Assembly (NCBI RefSeq): GCF_000472925.1
Contig: NZ_AXAS01000001.1
Coordinates: 62,001 to 126,000, forward strand
DNA length: 64,000 bases
Reading direction: 5' to 3'
DNA from: Bradyrhizobium sp. Ec3.3
GTDB taxonomy: Bacteria > Pseudomonadota > Alphaproteobacteria > Rhizobiales > Xanthobacteraceae
Numbering within the stretch: position 1 is the stretch's first letter; every line of letters starts with the position of its first letter. Shown in pieces: positions 35,146-43,568 of this stretch. The notes beneath the pieces were generated by a model. That model was not told where the DNA came from, ran no database searches, and saw only the letters and a program-made list of their open reading frames with translations. A program made the translations under genes and the position numbers.

Positions 35146-35194
35146 AGATTTGAAAAATCGATTGTATTAATCTGTGATATTCACCATTTGGATG
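35146..35194 (-). promoter_or_regulatory. Nod-box-like element upstream of the LLM operon
   Basis: Read on the minus strand from 35194 it starts CATCCA and has ACAATCGATTTT at nod-box positions 30-41 and AATCT at the end. Over the 49 positions of the nod-box consensus as I remember it, 32 of 41 defined bases agree, without gaps. The orientation points to the LLM gene (start 35076) and it ends 7 bp before the NodD-like gene, the geometry of real nodD-nodA promoters. The consensus is from memory, so an aligned comparison would be decisive. Confidence 0.6.
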
Positions 35195-35201
35195 TCATCC
35201 C

Positions 35202-36140
35202 ATGCGGTTCGAGGGACTTGACCTCAACCTTCTGATCGCGCTCGATGCGATCCTTGAAGAGCGCAGCGTCATGGCGGCCAGCCGGCGCCTTCATCTCAGC
35301 CAGCCGGCCATGAGCGCCGCCATTGGACGACTGCGTCAGTATTTCAACGACGAGATCTTCACGATCTCACAGCGCAAGCTGGTGCCGACGCCTTTGGCGC
35401 AATCGCTGGAGAAGCCAACGCGGGAAATCCTGCTGCGAATTCGTTCCAATTTGATCTCGCCTCCGAAATTTGATCCGGCGAATTCAGAGCGGCGGTTTCG
35501 ACTAGTCGTATCCGATTATGCGAGCATCGTGTTGATGCATGCCGTGATGAAGCACGTCTATCGTATTGCCCCCCGCATTTGCTTAGAAATTCTTCCGTTC
35601 AGCGACCGAGTGGATGACCAACTACAGCGCGGCGAGGTCGATTTCGTGGTTATTCCTGATATAAGCCTGATCGAAGGACACCCGAGCCAACCTCTGTTTT
35701 CCGACGATTTTTGCTGCGTCGCCTGGACTGGAAATCAACAGATCGGGCGCTCTATCTCGCTCAGCCGCTATCTTCGGCTTGGACACGTCGCGGCTCAGCT
35801 CAGGCCCATTCGCGGGCCCTCCTTCGACGAGCGCGCACTCGTCCAACTGGGCTACAGGCGTAGGATCGAGGTCATTGCACCAAACTTCACGGCGATGGCC
35901 GCGATGGTGATCGGGACAGAGCGCATCGCCACGATGCACCGCCGGCTCGCAACGATCTTCGCACGAAGCTTTCCGCTGAAACTGTTGCGCGCACCGGTGC
36001 CTATACCCGCGTTTCGCGAAGCCCTGCAATGGCCGGCGTCGTTTCACATGGATCCTGCGGTGGTGTGGCTACGCGAGATCATCGTCAATGTTGCATCCGA
36101 AATCGATCGAACGCCGGCGGCACAAATGAGAATTTTATAG
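35202..36140 (+). CDS. NodD-like LysR-family regulator
   Basis: 312 residues. The start MRFEGLDLNLLIALDAI, the HTH ERSVMAASRRLHLSQPAMSAAIGRLRQYFNDEIFT (about residues 20-55) and the effector domain (RFRLVVSDYASIVLMHAVMKHV, RGEVDFVVIPDISL, LGHVAAQLRPIRGP, GTERIATMHRRLATIFARSFPLKLL) follow NodD proteins closely, including length. NodD activates at a nod box in response to flavonoids. Here the divergent genes are LLM oxidoreductase, hydrolase and TctC, not nodABC, so the inducer is probably another aromatic. GC appears lower than in neighbours. Whether it is a real NodD or an NodD-like catabolic regulator is open. Confidence 0.8.
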   Translation: MRFEGLDLNLLIALDAILEERSVMAASRRLHLSQPAMSAAIGRLRQYFNDEIFTISQRKLVPTPLAQSLEKPTREILLRIRSNLISPPKFDPANSERRFRLVVSDYASIVLMHAVMKHVYRIAPRICLEILPFSDRVDDQLQRGEVDFVVIPDISLIEGHPSQPLFSDDFCCVAWTGNQQIGRSISLSRYLRLGHVAAQLRPIRGPSFDERALVQLGYRRRIEVIAPNFTAMAAMVIGTERIATMHRRLATIFARSFPLKLLRAPVPIPAFREALQWPASFHMDPAVVWLREIIVNVASEIDRTPAAQMRIL

Positions 36141-36431
36141 AAAGTCTTGCGGAGCATCCAGTAATTCTCAGTTCTCCGCAGACCACGACGTCTCTTGAAG
36201 GCATGATAATTAAGCAAGCCAAGAGACGCCTACGCGATCGACGATGACAGCTATATCATCGTCTCCGGCGGCCGTGGCCGAACGCTGAGAGCGCACAGCG
36301 CCATTGCGGTGTGTCTAGAGAGACGCTGCAAGTTCGCTCGCACAGCCGCCGAAGGGAATTTTGTACTTCATTCGATTCGAGACAAGCCATCTGCTCCTTC
36401 TCGCAGCGTGATCCACATCGGCAATCCAATC
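36141..36431. other. Intergenic region, nothing recognised
   Basis: Between the convergent NodD-like and cupin genes. A 7-bp stem (TGCGGAG / CTCCGCA) with a 19-nt loop lies near 36149-36181 but has no T-run. No gene, tRNA or repeat seen. Confidence 0.5.
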
Positions 36432-36968
36432 CTATGCGTTGGACCGGCGCGCACCAATAAGAACGAAGATTAGCGTTGCTGGCTTCGTGCCCGGATTTCG
36501 CCAGGCATGCCGCGTGCCGTTCTGGACCACAACGTCGCCTGCCTTGAGTGCGACCGTTTCTCCATCGTCCAGTTCGAGCGAGATCTCCCCTTCCAGGAGG
36601 ATGCCATAGTCGACGCTGTCGGTGGTGTGCATACCCGGGCTTTCGGGCTCGAACCGCTCGGCAAGCCCCGGTAGACGAGACATGTACTCGGCACCGGCGG
36701 CGGCGGGATCGAAGTCGGACGACATCATCACAGAGTCCGGGGGAAAGGTGACCTTCATCAGGCGCGTCTCGCCGACGTCGGGCAGCACGCTATTGCGGCC
36801 CTCGGCGACATTGCCTCCATCCCAGGGAACTGATGGTTTCGGGGCCGTGCCCCAAAGCAAGGTGGTATCGAACCCCGGCACCGATGCGAAAGGCCTTGCG
36901 GGAATCTATTGCTCCGATCCGACGGAAGATTTCCCATTGCGGTGTGAGGTAACAATCAGGCGCGTCAT
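36432..36968 (-). pseudogene. Cupin-domain protein with in-frame stop (paralogue of 10290-10826)
   Basis: ATG at 36968 has a strong site (AGGGAGGGG) and reads MTRLIVTSHRNGKSSVGSEQ, then TAG at 36906-36908. The same frame then goes on IPARPFASVPGFDTTLLWGT into a full cupin domain (VTFPPDSVMMSSDFDP, MHTTDSVDYGILLEGEISLE, VVQNGTRHAWRNPGTKPATL) to 36432. The first 20 residues match the start of the intact paralogue, so the stop is inside the ancestral gene; CAG to TAG is a simple explanation. A GTG at 36881 could start a shorter 149-residue protein that keeps the whole barrel. Confidence 0.75.
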
Positions 36969-36982
36969 GTGATTTCCCCTCC

Positions 36983-38092
36983 CTATTCGTGGACGATCAC
37001 GACATTGCTGAAGCCGCCGGTCCTGCGATCGACCGCTTCGAGTGCCTTCGAGATGTCCTTGAGCGGGTAGCGCTCGTGCTCGAAGACGGAGAGATCCAAG
37101 GTTCCGGCCGCCGCCATCTCGACCATGTCCTGGCCTTCCGCGACGTCGAACCAGAGCGAGCCGATCACGCTGATCTGGAAGCACATCAGCCTGAACATCT
37201 CCAACGGCAGGGGCTCGGCCATCCCGCCGATGTCTACCATCCGTCCGCCACGTCTCAACGCGTTGATGCCCGCGAGCGACGTGGAGCTGGGAGCGCCCGG
37301 CCCCACGGCGTCGATGAATATGTCGGCTCCCAAGCCGTCGGTGTGCTCGCGCACCCACTCATCCAGCGGGCGGTCGCCGGCCGACAGCACATGGATCCGC
37401 GAGGGCGCGATTGCGCGCAAGCGTTCGAGCAGCTTCTTGTCCCGCGCTACGCCGAAGATCTTTGTGACGCCCATTCCCAACGCAAGAACGACCGCTCCTA
37501 GCCCGAGCGTGCCGGTCGCACCGCTGACGATGACGCTCGTTCCTGCGCGAGCGTCCGCCTTGCGCAGCGCGGAGTAGGCTGTTCCCAGATATCCGAGGCG
37601 GGCGGCGGCCTCATACGACACCGACGAGGGAAGCTTTACCAGCGACGAAGCCGGCGCCGTCATGTATTCGGCGAACCCCGCGTAAGGATAGTCGACGAAG
37701 ACTTCGCTCGAGCGCGGACCGAAGCCGAAATAGCCGAGGAACGTATAGGCGTCGCAGTTGATGGGTTGCCCGCAGCGGCAAGCGTGGCAAGACCCACAGG
37801 ACGTGCCGGGATTGACGTACACCCGGTCTCCGACCTTGACGGATTTCACCTGAGTGCCGACCTCGACGACCTCTCCGGATGCGTCCAAACCGTAGATGGC
37901 CGGCAATGGCGGAAGCGGAAGGAAGGGAAACCACTCAGCATAGTGCGCCATGACATTCTTCATGTTCGGGATGATGCCGCACGCTCTCACTTTAACCAGA
38001 ACGTCGTTAGGGCGCGGTTTCGGAACTGCTATCTCATCGATCGAAAAGGTAGTGCCGATTTGATGTAGCCGAGCGGCTTTCATTGTGGCCAT
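36983..38092 (-). CDS. MDR-family alcohol-dehydrogenase-like enzyme, catalytic zinc ligands missing
   Basis: 369 residues, a clear paralogue of the protein at 9130-10245. Structural-zinc cysteines are kept (SCGSCHACRCGQPINC), as is the nucleotide loop (GATGTLGLGAVVLALGMG). The catalytic ligands are replaced just as in the other copy: ACGIIPNMKN for GxCHTD and GLDASGE for GHE. It is followed after 14 bp by the paralogous cupin gene, repeating the dehydrogenase-cupin arrangement. A near copy of the IclR-type palindrome lies about 260 bp upstream (38351). Confidence 0.82.
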   Translation of the reverse strand: MATMKAARLHQIGTTFSIDEIAVPKPRPNDVLVKVRACGIIPNMKNVMAHYAEWFPFLPLPPLPAIYGLDASGEVVEVGTQVKSVKVGDRVYVNPGTSCGSCHACRCGQPINCDAYTFLGYFGFGPRSSEVFVDYPYAGFAEYMTAPASSLVKLPSSVSYEAAARLGYLGTAYSALRKADARAGTSVIVSGATGTLGLGAVVLALGMGVTKIFGVARDKKLLERLRAIAPSRIHVLSAGDRPLDEWVREHTDGLGADIFIDAVGPGAPSSTSLAGINALRRGGRMVDIGGMAEPLPLEMFRLMCFQISVIGSLWFDVAEGQDMVEMAAAGTLDLSVFEHERYPLKDISKALEAVDRRTGGFSNVVIVHE

Positions 38093-38350
38093 GTGGTCTC
38101 CTTCCTTGATGGTCTGTGACGGTTGCTAGAACACAATGGGCGTCGCGCTCCGACAGCGTGGTCGTCGCCTGGATCGTCGTTCTTATTGCGAAGTTCGAGC
38201 GCGCTGTCGGCTGTGCCGATAGCTTCCCTCGTCAACCGGTTTCAGTTTTACTGTTGGTCATCGTTTCCTCCATGCGCTCTGCGGCGCTTTTGTTTTTGTT
38301 GCTATGACTATCGAACGACGCAGTCGGGGCCACAACGGATTCACGCAATC

Positions 38351-38367
38351 TGTTCACGCTGCGAACA
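38351..38367. promoter_or_regulatory. TGTTCACGCTGCGAACA, near copy of the IclR operator
   Basis: Same 17-bp frame as the perfect palindrome at 45884-45900, with one arm changed (ACG for CGCA positions). It lies between the SDR stop and the dehydrogenase start at 38092. This suggests the dehydrogenase-cupin unit is in the same regulon as the mhp-like genes. Confidence 0.5.
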
Positions 38368-38381
38368 CGCCGAAACGTCGG

Positions 38382-39134
38382 CTAGTAGGTCGCTCGCCCG
38401 CCCGAGAGATCGAACACGGCCCCCGTGCTGAACGAGCACTCCTCGCTCGCCAGCCAGCAGACGAGCGACGTCGCCTCTTCGATCGCGCCGAACCGCCCGA
38501 GCGGAATTTTGGACAGCATGAACTCGATGTGTTCGGCAGTCATTTGATCGAAGAGCGGCGTCTTTATCGCCGCCGGCGTAATGCAGTTGACGCGGATATC
38601 CGTCGAGGCCGTTTCCTTGCCTAGCGATTTGGTAAGCGCGATCACGGCCGCCTTGGACGCGCTGTAGGCCGATGCGTTCGGATTGCCTTCCTTGCCGGCC
38701 ACGGAGGCGACGTTGACGATGCGGCCGTAGCCGCGCTTCTCCATCACGCGCACCGCGGCGCGGTTGCAGTAGAAGGCGCCATTGACGTTGATGTCGAAGA
38801 CTTTGCGCCAGTCACTTCCCGCATAATCCTTCACGCCCGCGTTTGGCCCCGTTATGCCGGCGCTGGCGACCAGAATGTCGAGCCGGCCGCCCAGGTCGCC
38901 GATGCTGCCGTGCATGGCCGCATCGACCGCGTCCTCCGACGCGATGTCGACGGCTTGAGTATGCGCGGCGCCAATCTCCGTCGCCGCGGCGTCGAGGGCA
39001 GAGCCGTTCAGGTCCCACATGGAGACGCGGGCGCCCTCGGCGGTCAGGCGACGTGCCACGTCGCGGCCGATGCCGGACGCCGCACCGGTGACGACGGCGG
39101 TCCGTCCTTGGAACCTTCCGCTATAGACGGTCAC
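38382..39134 (-). CDS. Short-chain dehydrogenase/reductase (SDR)
   Basis: 250 residues from GTG 39134, overlapping the FAH stop as GTGA. Classical SDR motifs: TGAASGIG cofactor loop (about residue 15), ILVASAGITGP, the catalytic Ser-Tyr-Lys (NVASVAGKEG, SAYSASKAAVIALTKSLG), and ITPAAIKTPL. NAD(P)-dependent oxidation or reduction of an alcohol/ketone. Translationally coupled to the FAH gene, so it probably acts in the same pathway. Confidence 0.87.
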   Translation of the reverse strand: MTVYSGRFQGRTAVVTGAASGIGRDVARRLTAEGARVSMWDLNGSALDAAATEIGAAHTQAVDIASEDAVDAAMHGSIGDLGGRLDILVASAGITGPNAGVKDYAGSDWRKVFDINVNGAFYCNRAAVRVMEKRGYGRIVNVASVAGKEGNPNASAYSASKAAVIALTKSLGKETASTDIRVNCITPAAIKTPLFDQMTAEHIEFMLSKIPLGRFGAIEEATSLVCWLASEECSFSTGAVFDLSGGRATY

Positions 39135-40000
39135 GGCCGCGCCCCCGCCGCAGGAGACCACTCGCGCGTCCGCTGGCGTTGCGTGCCGAGCCCCTCGATG
39201 CCGAGCGTCATGACGTCGCCTGCCTTGAGGTAGATCGCCGCGGGCTTCTTGCCCATACCCACACCCGGCGGCGTGCCGGTCGCGATGACGTCACCCGGCA
39301 TCAAGGTCATAAAGCGGCTGACGTAGCTGACGATCTCGGCGCAGTCGAAGATCATCGTCCGCGTGTTGCCCGCCTGCATGCGCTGCCCGTTGACGTCGAG
39401 CCAGACCTCCAACGCCTGCGGGTCGGCGATCTCGTCCGTCGTCACCAACCACGGACCGACGGGCCCGAAGCTGTCGCAGCTCTTCCCCTTGTCCCACGTG
39501 CCGCCGCGTTCCATTTGGTACTCGCGCTCGCTGACGTCGTTCACGATGCAGTAGCCGGCGACGTGAGCCAGCGCGTCGCCGCGCTCGACGTAGGAGGCGT
39601 GGGCACCGATCACGATCCCGAGCTCCACTTCCCAATCCGACTTCTTCGAACCCTTCGGCAGGATGACGTCGTCGTTCGGGCCGCTGAGCGAGGTGATCGC
39701 CTTCTGGAACACGATGGGCTCGGACGGCAGCGGAAGATTCGCCTCGGCCGCGTGATCGGCGTAGTTCAAGCCGATCGCGATGAACTTGCCGACGCCCGCG
39801 ACCGGTACGCCCAGACGCGGCTCGCCGGCGACGAGCGGCAGGGTGGATGGAGCGATCGCAGCGATCTTTTGCAGCGCTGAACACGACAGGTTGGCGGGGG
39901 TGAGGTCGGTCACGACGTTCGAGAGATCGCGCAAGCGCCCCTGATCGTCGATGAGTCCCGGCTTTTCGGCGCCGAGATTGCCGAAGCGGACAAGCTTCAT
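39131..40000 (-). CDS. Fumarylacetoacetate hydrolase (FAH) family protein
   Basis: 289 residues. FAH domain from about residue 70: IAIGLNYADHAAEANLPLP, the metal-binding Glu residues in SKKSDWEVELGIVIGAHASYV, AGYCIVNDVSEREYQMERGG, SFGPVGPWLVTTDEIAD and DVIATGTPPGVGMGKKP. Closest in pattern to the 2,4-diketo-3-deoxy-fuconate hydrolase / acylpyruvate hydrolase group. Distinct from the FAH at 11967, which has a shorter insert. It sits between the hydratase and the SDR in the mhp-like operon. Confidence 0.87.
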   Translation of the reverse strand: MKLVRFGNLGAEKPGLIDDQGRLRDLSNVVTDLTPANLSCSALQKIAAIAPSTLPLVAGEPRLGVPVAGVGKFIAIGLNYADHAAEANLPLPSEPIVFQKAITSLSGPNDDVILPKGSKKSDWEVELGIVIGAHASYVERGDALAHVAGYCIVNDVSEREYQMERGGTWDKGKSCDSFGPVGPWLVTTDEIADPQALEVWLDVNGQRMQAGNTRTMIFDCAEIVSYVSRFMTLMPGDVIATGTPPGVGMGKKPAAIYLKAGDVMTLGIEGLGTQRQRTREWSPAAGARP

Positions 40001-40018
40001 TGAGTGCTCCTTCTTTTG

Positions 40019-40804
40019 TTACGCGAAATGCGCCGAAACAGTTCCGAGAGCGCTGATGCTGGCCTCGAACTCGTCTCCCGAGTTCACCGCCACCATCGGA
40101 CCGAGCGCACCCGACAGCACGACGTCACCGGCGCGCAGCGGGCGTCCACGCCGCCCAAGCTCGCCGGCGAGCCAAGCGACTGCATTCAGCGGATTGTCGA
40201 GACACGCTGAGCCCTTGCCTTGCGAAACGACTTCTCCTCGCCGCGTCATTCGCATGGTGATCTCAGAGAGATCGAGCCCTTCGAGTCTCCGTTTTTCCTT
40301 TCCGATCACGAACAAGGCTGACGACGCGTTGTCGGCGATCGTGTCGACGATGGAGATGTCCCAGTTCTTGATGCGGCTGCCGACAATCTCGAGGGCCGGC
40401 ATGACGAAGGCGGTAGCGCGGATGATGTCGTCGGGAGTGGGATCGGTCGCGTCGATGTCGCTGGCGATCTCGAAAGCAACTTCCGCTTCGATCCGCGGCT
40501 GTAGGACCCTGACGAGCTGGATCCTTTCGTCTTCCGGGACCTGCATATCTGCGAAAAGTATTCCGAAGTCGGGTCGATCGACACCCAACTGCTTCTGAAC
40601 GGCGGGCGATGTCAGTCCGATCTTGCAGCCGACGATGCGCCGTCCCACCGCCAGCCAGTACGACGTGTTCGCTTCCTGAATATCGTACGCCGTATCGACT
40701 TCATGGAAAGCCAATCGAGTACGGATCGGCGCGATGGGCGCGGTAACGTAGGCCGCACGGATGGCGGCGGCGATACCGGCGATGTCTTCCGGGAACTTCG
40801 TCAT
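40019..40804 (-). CDS. mhpD: 2-keto-4-pentenoate hydratase-type enzyme (MhpD/HpaH family)
   Basis: 261 residues from ATG 40804, one base after the hydrolase stop. The family pattern is clear: DTAYDIQEANTSYWLAVGRRIVGCKIGLTSPAVQKQLGVDRPDFGILFADM (about 37-90), PRIEAEVAFEIASDI with metal-binding Glu residues, and NPLNAVAWLAGELGRRGRPLRAGDVVLSGALG. It hydrates 2-hydroxypenta-2,4-dienoate-type products to 4-hydroxy-2-oxo acids. It follows the C-C hydrolase, as in mhp operons. Symbol given by family and context; HpaH-like activity is possible. Confidence 0.8.
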   Translation of the reverse strand: MTKFPEDIAGIAAAIRAAYVTAPIAPIRTRLAFHEVDTAYDIQEANTSYWLAVGRRIVGCKIGLTSPAVQKQLGVDRPDFGILFADMQVPEDERIQLVRVLQPRIEAEVAFEIASDIDATDPTPDDIIRATAFVMPALEIVGSRIKNWDISIVDTIADNASSALFVIGKEKRRLEGLDLSEITMRMTRRGEVVSQGKGSACLDNPLNAVAWLAGELGRRGRPLRAGDVVLSGALGPMVAVNSGDEFEASISALGTVSAHFA

Positions 40805-40805
40805 T

Positions 40806-41690
40806 TCAATTCTTTCCTCGCAGAAAGTCGATGTGGATCCGATTGAACACGTCGGCATCCTCGAACTGAGGCCAGTGGCCGCAGCGGTTCATGACCACGA
40901 ATTTCGAGCCCGGAATCATGTCCGCGATCTGCTTCCCCTCCTCGGGAGTCGCGGTCGGATCGTGCGAGGTCCACACGACCATGGTCGGCGCCTTGATCGA
41001 CCGGTATTGGTCGGCGGTGATCATGTTGGGCCGGCGGATTTCCATCTCCTGCAGACACATGATCCGCTTCATCGTGTCGGCGAATCCCGACTGCGCGTAG
41101 ATCGCGCGGCGCGTCTCGATCAGATCGTCCGATACCATACTCTTGTCGCACATCAGGAATTCAAGGCGCGTCTTGATGCGTTCCCAGGACGGATCGGAGG
41201 CGGCTTCGTTGGATAGGGTCTTCAACCGCTCCATCACGTGCGGGTGGGCCGTCCAACCGCCGGCAGTGTTGAGGACGAGCTTCTCGACCGCGGCGGGCGT
41301 ATGGACGGCGAGATAGGTCGCGACCCATCCGCCGAGTGACTCGCCGCTAATCATCGCTCTGTCGCGCCCGAGAGTCTTCAGGACGGCGAGCACGTGGTCG
41401 GCGTAATCCTTAACCTGGTAGTCGATCGGAGGCTTGTCGGTCCAACCGTGTCCGAGCATGTCGATGGCCACGAACCAGAAGCCGGCATCCCCGTGGGGAC
41501 CGAAGTTACGCGAATAGGCCTCGGCATGCCCCCCGACGCCGTGAAGCGCCAGAACGAGCGGCTTCGAGGGATCACCGGACTCGACGCAGCGGGTCCGGAC
41601 GCCACCCGCATCGATGAAGTGCTGTCTGAACGAAACGCCCTTCAGGTCGGCCCAGACGCTGGAGAAGTTGGTAGGTCTCTTGTCGCTCAT
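40806..41690 (-). CDS. Meta-cleavage product hydrolase (MhpC-like)
   Basis: 294 residues from ATG 41690. Alpha/beta hydrolase with LALHGVGGHAEAY (oxyanion), nucleophile elbow ISGESLGGWVATYLAVHTP (Ser near residue 120), Asp in VVWTSHDPTATPEEG, His in NRCGHWPQFEDADVFNRI. This matches the C-C bond hydrolases that split 2-hydroxy-6-oxo-dienoate products. It lies between the aromatic hydroxylase and the hydratase, in the expected pathway order. Confidence 0.83.
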   Translation of the reverse strand: MSDKRPTNFSSVWADLKGVSFRQHFIDAGGVRTRCVESGDPSKPLVLALHGVGGHAEAYSRNFGPHGDAGFWFVAIDMLGHGWTDKPPIDYQVKDYADHVLAVLKTLGRDRAMISGESLGGWVATYLAVHTPAAVEKLVLNTAGGWTAHPHVMERLKTLSNEAASDPSWERIKTRLEFLMCDKSMVSDDLIETRRAIYAQSGFADTMKRIMCLQEMEIRRPNMITADQYRSIKAPTMVVWTSHDPTATPEEGKQIADMIPGSKFVVMNRCGHWPQFEDADVFNRIHIDFLRGKN

Positions 41691-41712
41691 GAGGAATCTC
41701 TCTCCTGATTTA

Positions 41713-43524
41713 TCAAGCGAACAGCGCAGTGCCGTTCGGCTTCGAAGGGGGCGGTGCCTTTCCACGCGGGACGGCCGAGAGGTCGGTCAGATCGAGCACT
41801 GCGCGGATCGCCGCGCTCAGACGGTCGTAGGCCTCGCCGACGTCTCCGGTGCCTTCCAGGTCGCGCCAGGCGACCACGCCGTCCGGACGGACGAGCAGCA
41901 CGCCGGTTTCTTCGATCTCGCGGATGCGCTGCCACTCGCAGTAGAGGTCCTGCGCTTCCGGCGAGCCCGTCACGACGACCCGGAGAAATGGTAGATCGAG
42001 GCGCTGCGCGGCTTCCTTCCACGCCGCGCCGGCGAGGCCGGTCACGACGGTGAAGAGACCCTTGCCGGTCACGTCGAGGGTCGACACGCGCAAGCCTTCG
42101 CGATCGACGAGCCACGCATGCGGAATCTTGGCGCCAGGGCGCGACGTCGGCTGATTGTGAAGGCCGCGATCCCGCCGCCACTCCTCCGGCTTGGCCCCGA
42201 CGTCTGGAATCACGGCGGAGGATTCGTAACGCTGGTTCATCTCGGTGCCCTGCGCGTTGAATTCCGTCTGCTTCAGATCGAGCGCCGCCTGCGCGGCCTT
42301 GCGAGCGGCGACGCCATCCGGTCCCGGGTCGCGGAAGCGCGCGATACCGGCGGCGACCGGATTCTCGGCTCCCGGGACGCGGAAGCACGCGTTGAGTGGG
42401 GCGTAGTCGAGTCGGGACTGATTGGCTCGCAGCACGATCTGCTTTCCGACCGGCGCCCTCTCCTGCGAGTAGCTTTCCAGCAGCTTCGGTCCGGCCCAGC
42501 CTTTCACCGAGTAGGCGAGCTTCCAACCGAGGTTGTGGCCATCCTGTACGCAGGTGTTGTTTCCCAATCCGCTGGACGGCGGGTGCCGGTGGACCGCATC
42601 GCCGCCGCAATGCACCCTGCCTTTCGAATACTGGGTCACGTAGGCCTGGTTCACGTACCAGATCGACGTGCGCGCGATGTCGATGTCGACGGACGGATCG
42701 CCGATCAGCACCTTGATCTTCGGAATGATCGCTTCCGGCGAGAGGTCCGGCTCGCCCTTGCTGATGTCGAAGCCCCAACCGGCGATCCACTGGGTCCACG
42801 GATGGACGGCCCGCAGCAGTCCCATTCCGATCTCGCCGAAGCTCGCATCCGACGTCACGATCCAGTTCAGGATGCTCGGCCGGTGCTTGCTGTATTTGGT
42901 CAGGTCACAGTTGAAGACGGTGTAGACGGTACCGGCGCGCGCCATTTGGCCTTCGATCGGCAGGCCCAGATGGTCCACCACCATCGAGCGCGCGCCGTCC
43001 GCGCCGACCATGTACCGCGCACGGACAGTGAACTCTCGCCCGTCAAGGCGATCGCGCAGCGTGGCCGTTACGCCGTCCGCATCCTGCTCATGACGGATGT
43101 ACTCGGTGTTGAACGCGAAGGTCGCGCCTTTCTCGGCCGCCTTCTGGAACAGTATTGGCTCAAGCAGCGGCTGGATGATGTCGACCATGCCGCATGGACT
43201 CGCGCGCAGATAATCGCCGCGGCGGTCGTCGCCGGTCCCCCACGTCCGCATCCGGATCAACTCGGCGCCGGCCAGGCTGGTCGTGAAGGTCGTGTCGCCC
43301 ATGAGCTCCCAGGGGCTCGCGTACCGGGCCACGTCTTCCGCGATCCCGAGATCGCGGAAGACCTCGTTGGCGCGCTGGTTCGTAATGTGGGCGCGCGGGC
43401 TGTCGGCCATCCAGTTGCCGCGCGACACGATGTGACTGCGAACGCCGCAATTGGCGAGCGCCAGGGCGGTCGTCGAGCCTGTGGGGCCGGCGCCGATGAT
43501 GAGCACGTCCGTTTCGTATGCCAT
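41713..43524 (-). CDS. FAD-dependent phenol hydroxylase (TfdB/PheA-like)
   Basis: 603 residues of the class A flavoprotein hydroxylases. GxGxxG at residues 11-16 (IIGAGPTGSTTAL), RPSILNWIVTSDASFGEIGMGLLRAVHPW, DG motif VGADGARSMVVDHLGL, GD motif GRVHCGGDAVHRHPPSSGLGNN, and a C-terminal thioredoxin-like domain. The run WGTGDDRRGDYLRASPCGMVDI resembles 2,4-dichlorophenol 6-monooxygenase (TfdB). Converts a phenol to a catechol with NADPH. It is followed by the C-C hydrolase and preceded by the dioxygenase, so its product should go to MhpB-type cleavage. Confidence 0.85.
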   Translation of the reverse strand: MAYETDVLIIGAGPTGSTTALALANCGVRSHIVSRGNWMADSPRAHITNQRANEVFRDLGIAEDVARYASPWELMGDTTFTTSLAGAELIRMRTWGTGDDRRGDYLRASPCGMVDIIQPLLEPILFQKAAEKGATFAFNTEYIRHEQDADGVTATLRDRLDGREFTVRARYMVGADGARSMVVDHLGLPIEGQMARAGTVYTVFNCDLTKYSKHRPSILNWIVTSDASFGEIGMGLLRAVHPWTQWIAGWGFDISKGEPDLSPEAIIPKIKVLIGDPSVDIDIARTSIWYVNQAYVTQYSKGRVHCGGDAVHRHPPSSGLGNNTCVQDGHNLGWKLAYSVKGWAGPKLLESYSQERAPVGKQIVLRANQSRLDYAPLNACFRVPGAENPVAAGIARFRDPGPDGVAARKAAQAALDLKQTEFNAQGTEMNQRYESSAVIPDVGAKPEEWRRDRGLHNQPTSRPGAKIPHAWLVDREGLRVSTLDVTGKGLFTVVTGLAGAAWKEAAQRLDLPFLRVVVTGSPEAQDLYCEWQRIREIEETGVLLVRPDGVVAWRDLEGTGDVGEAYDRLSAAIRAVLDLTDLSAVPRGKAPPPSKPNGTALFA

Positions 43525-43568
43525 TTGCCTGCTCCGCGATGCTTCCGCATTCGCGCGGGGTTAGTCGA

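Noticed and set aside
35202..36140. Calling the LysR gene nodD outright
   Set aside because: Similarity and nod-box-like site are strong, but no nod genes are present, so only NodD-like is supported.
41687..42799. Long minus-strand frame of 370 residues inside the TfdB-like gene
   Set aside because: Low-complexity Arg/Pro/Gly-rich translation of a GC-rich gene in a wrong frame; a shadow.
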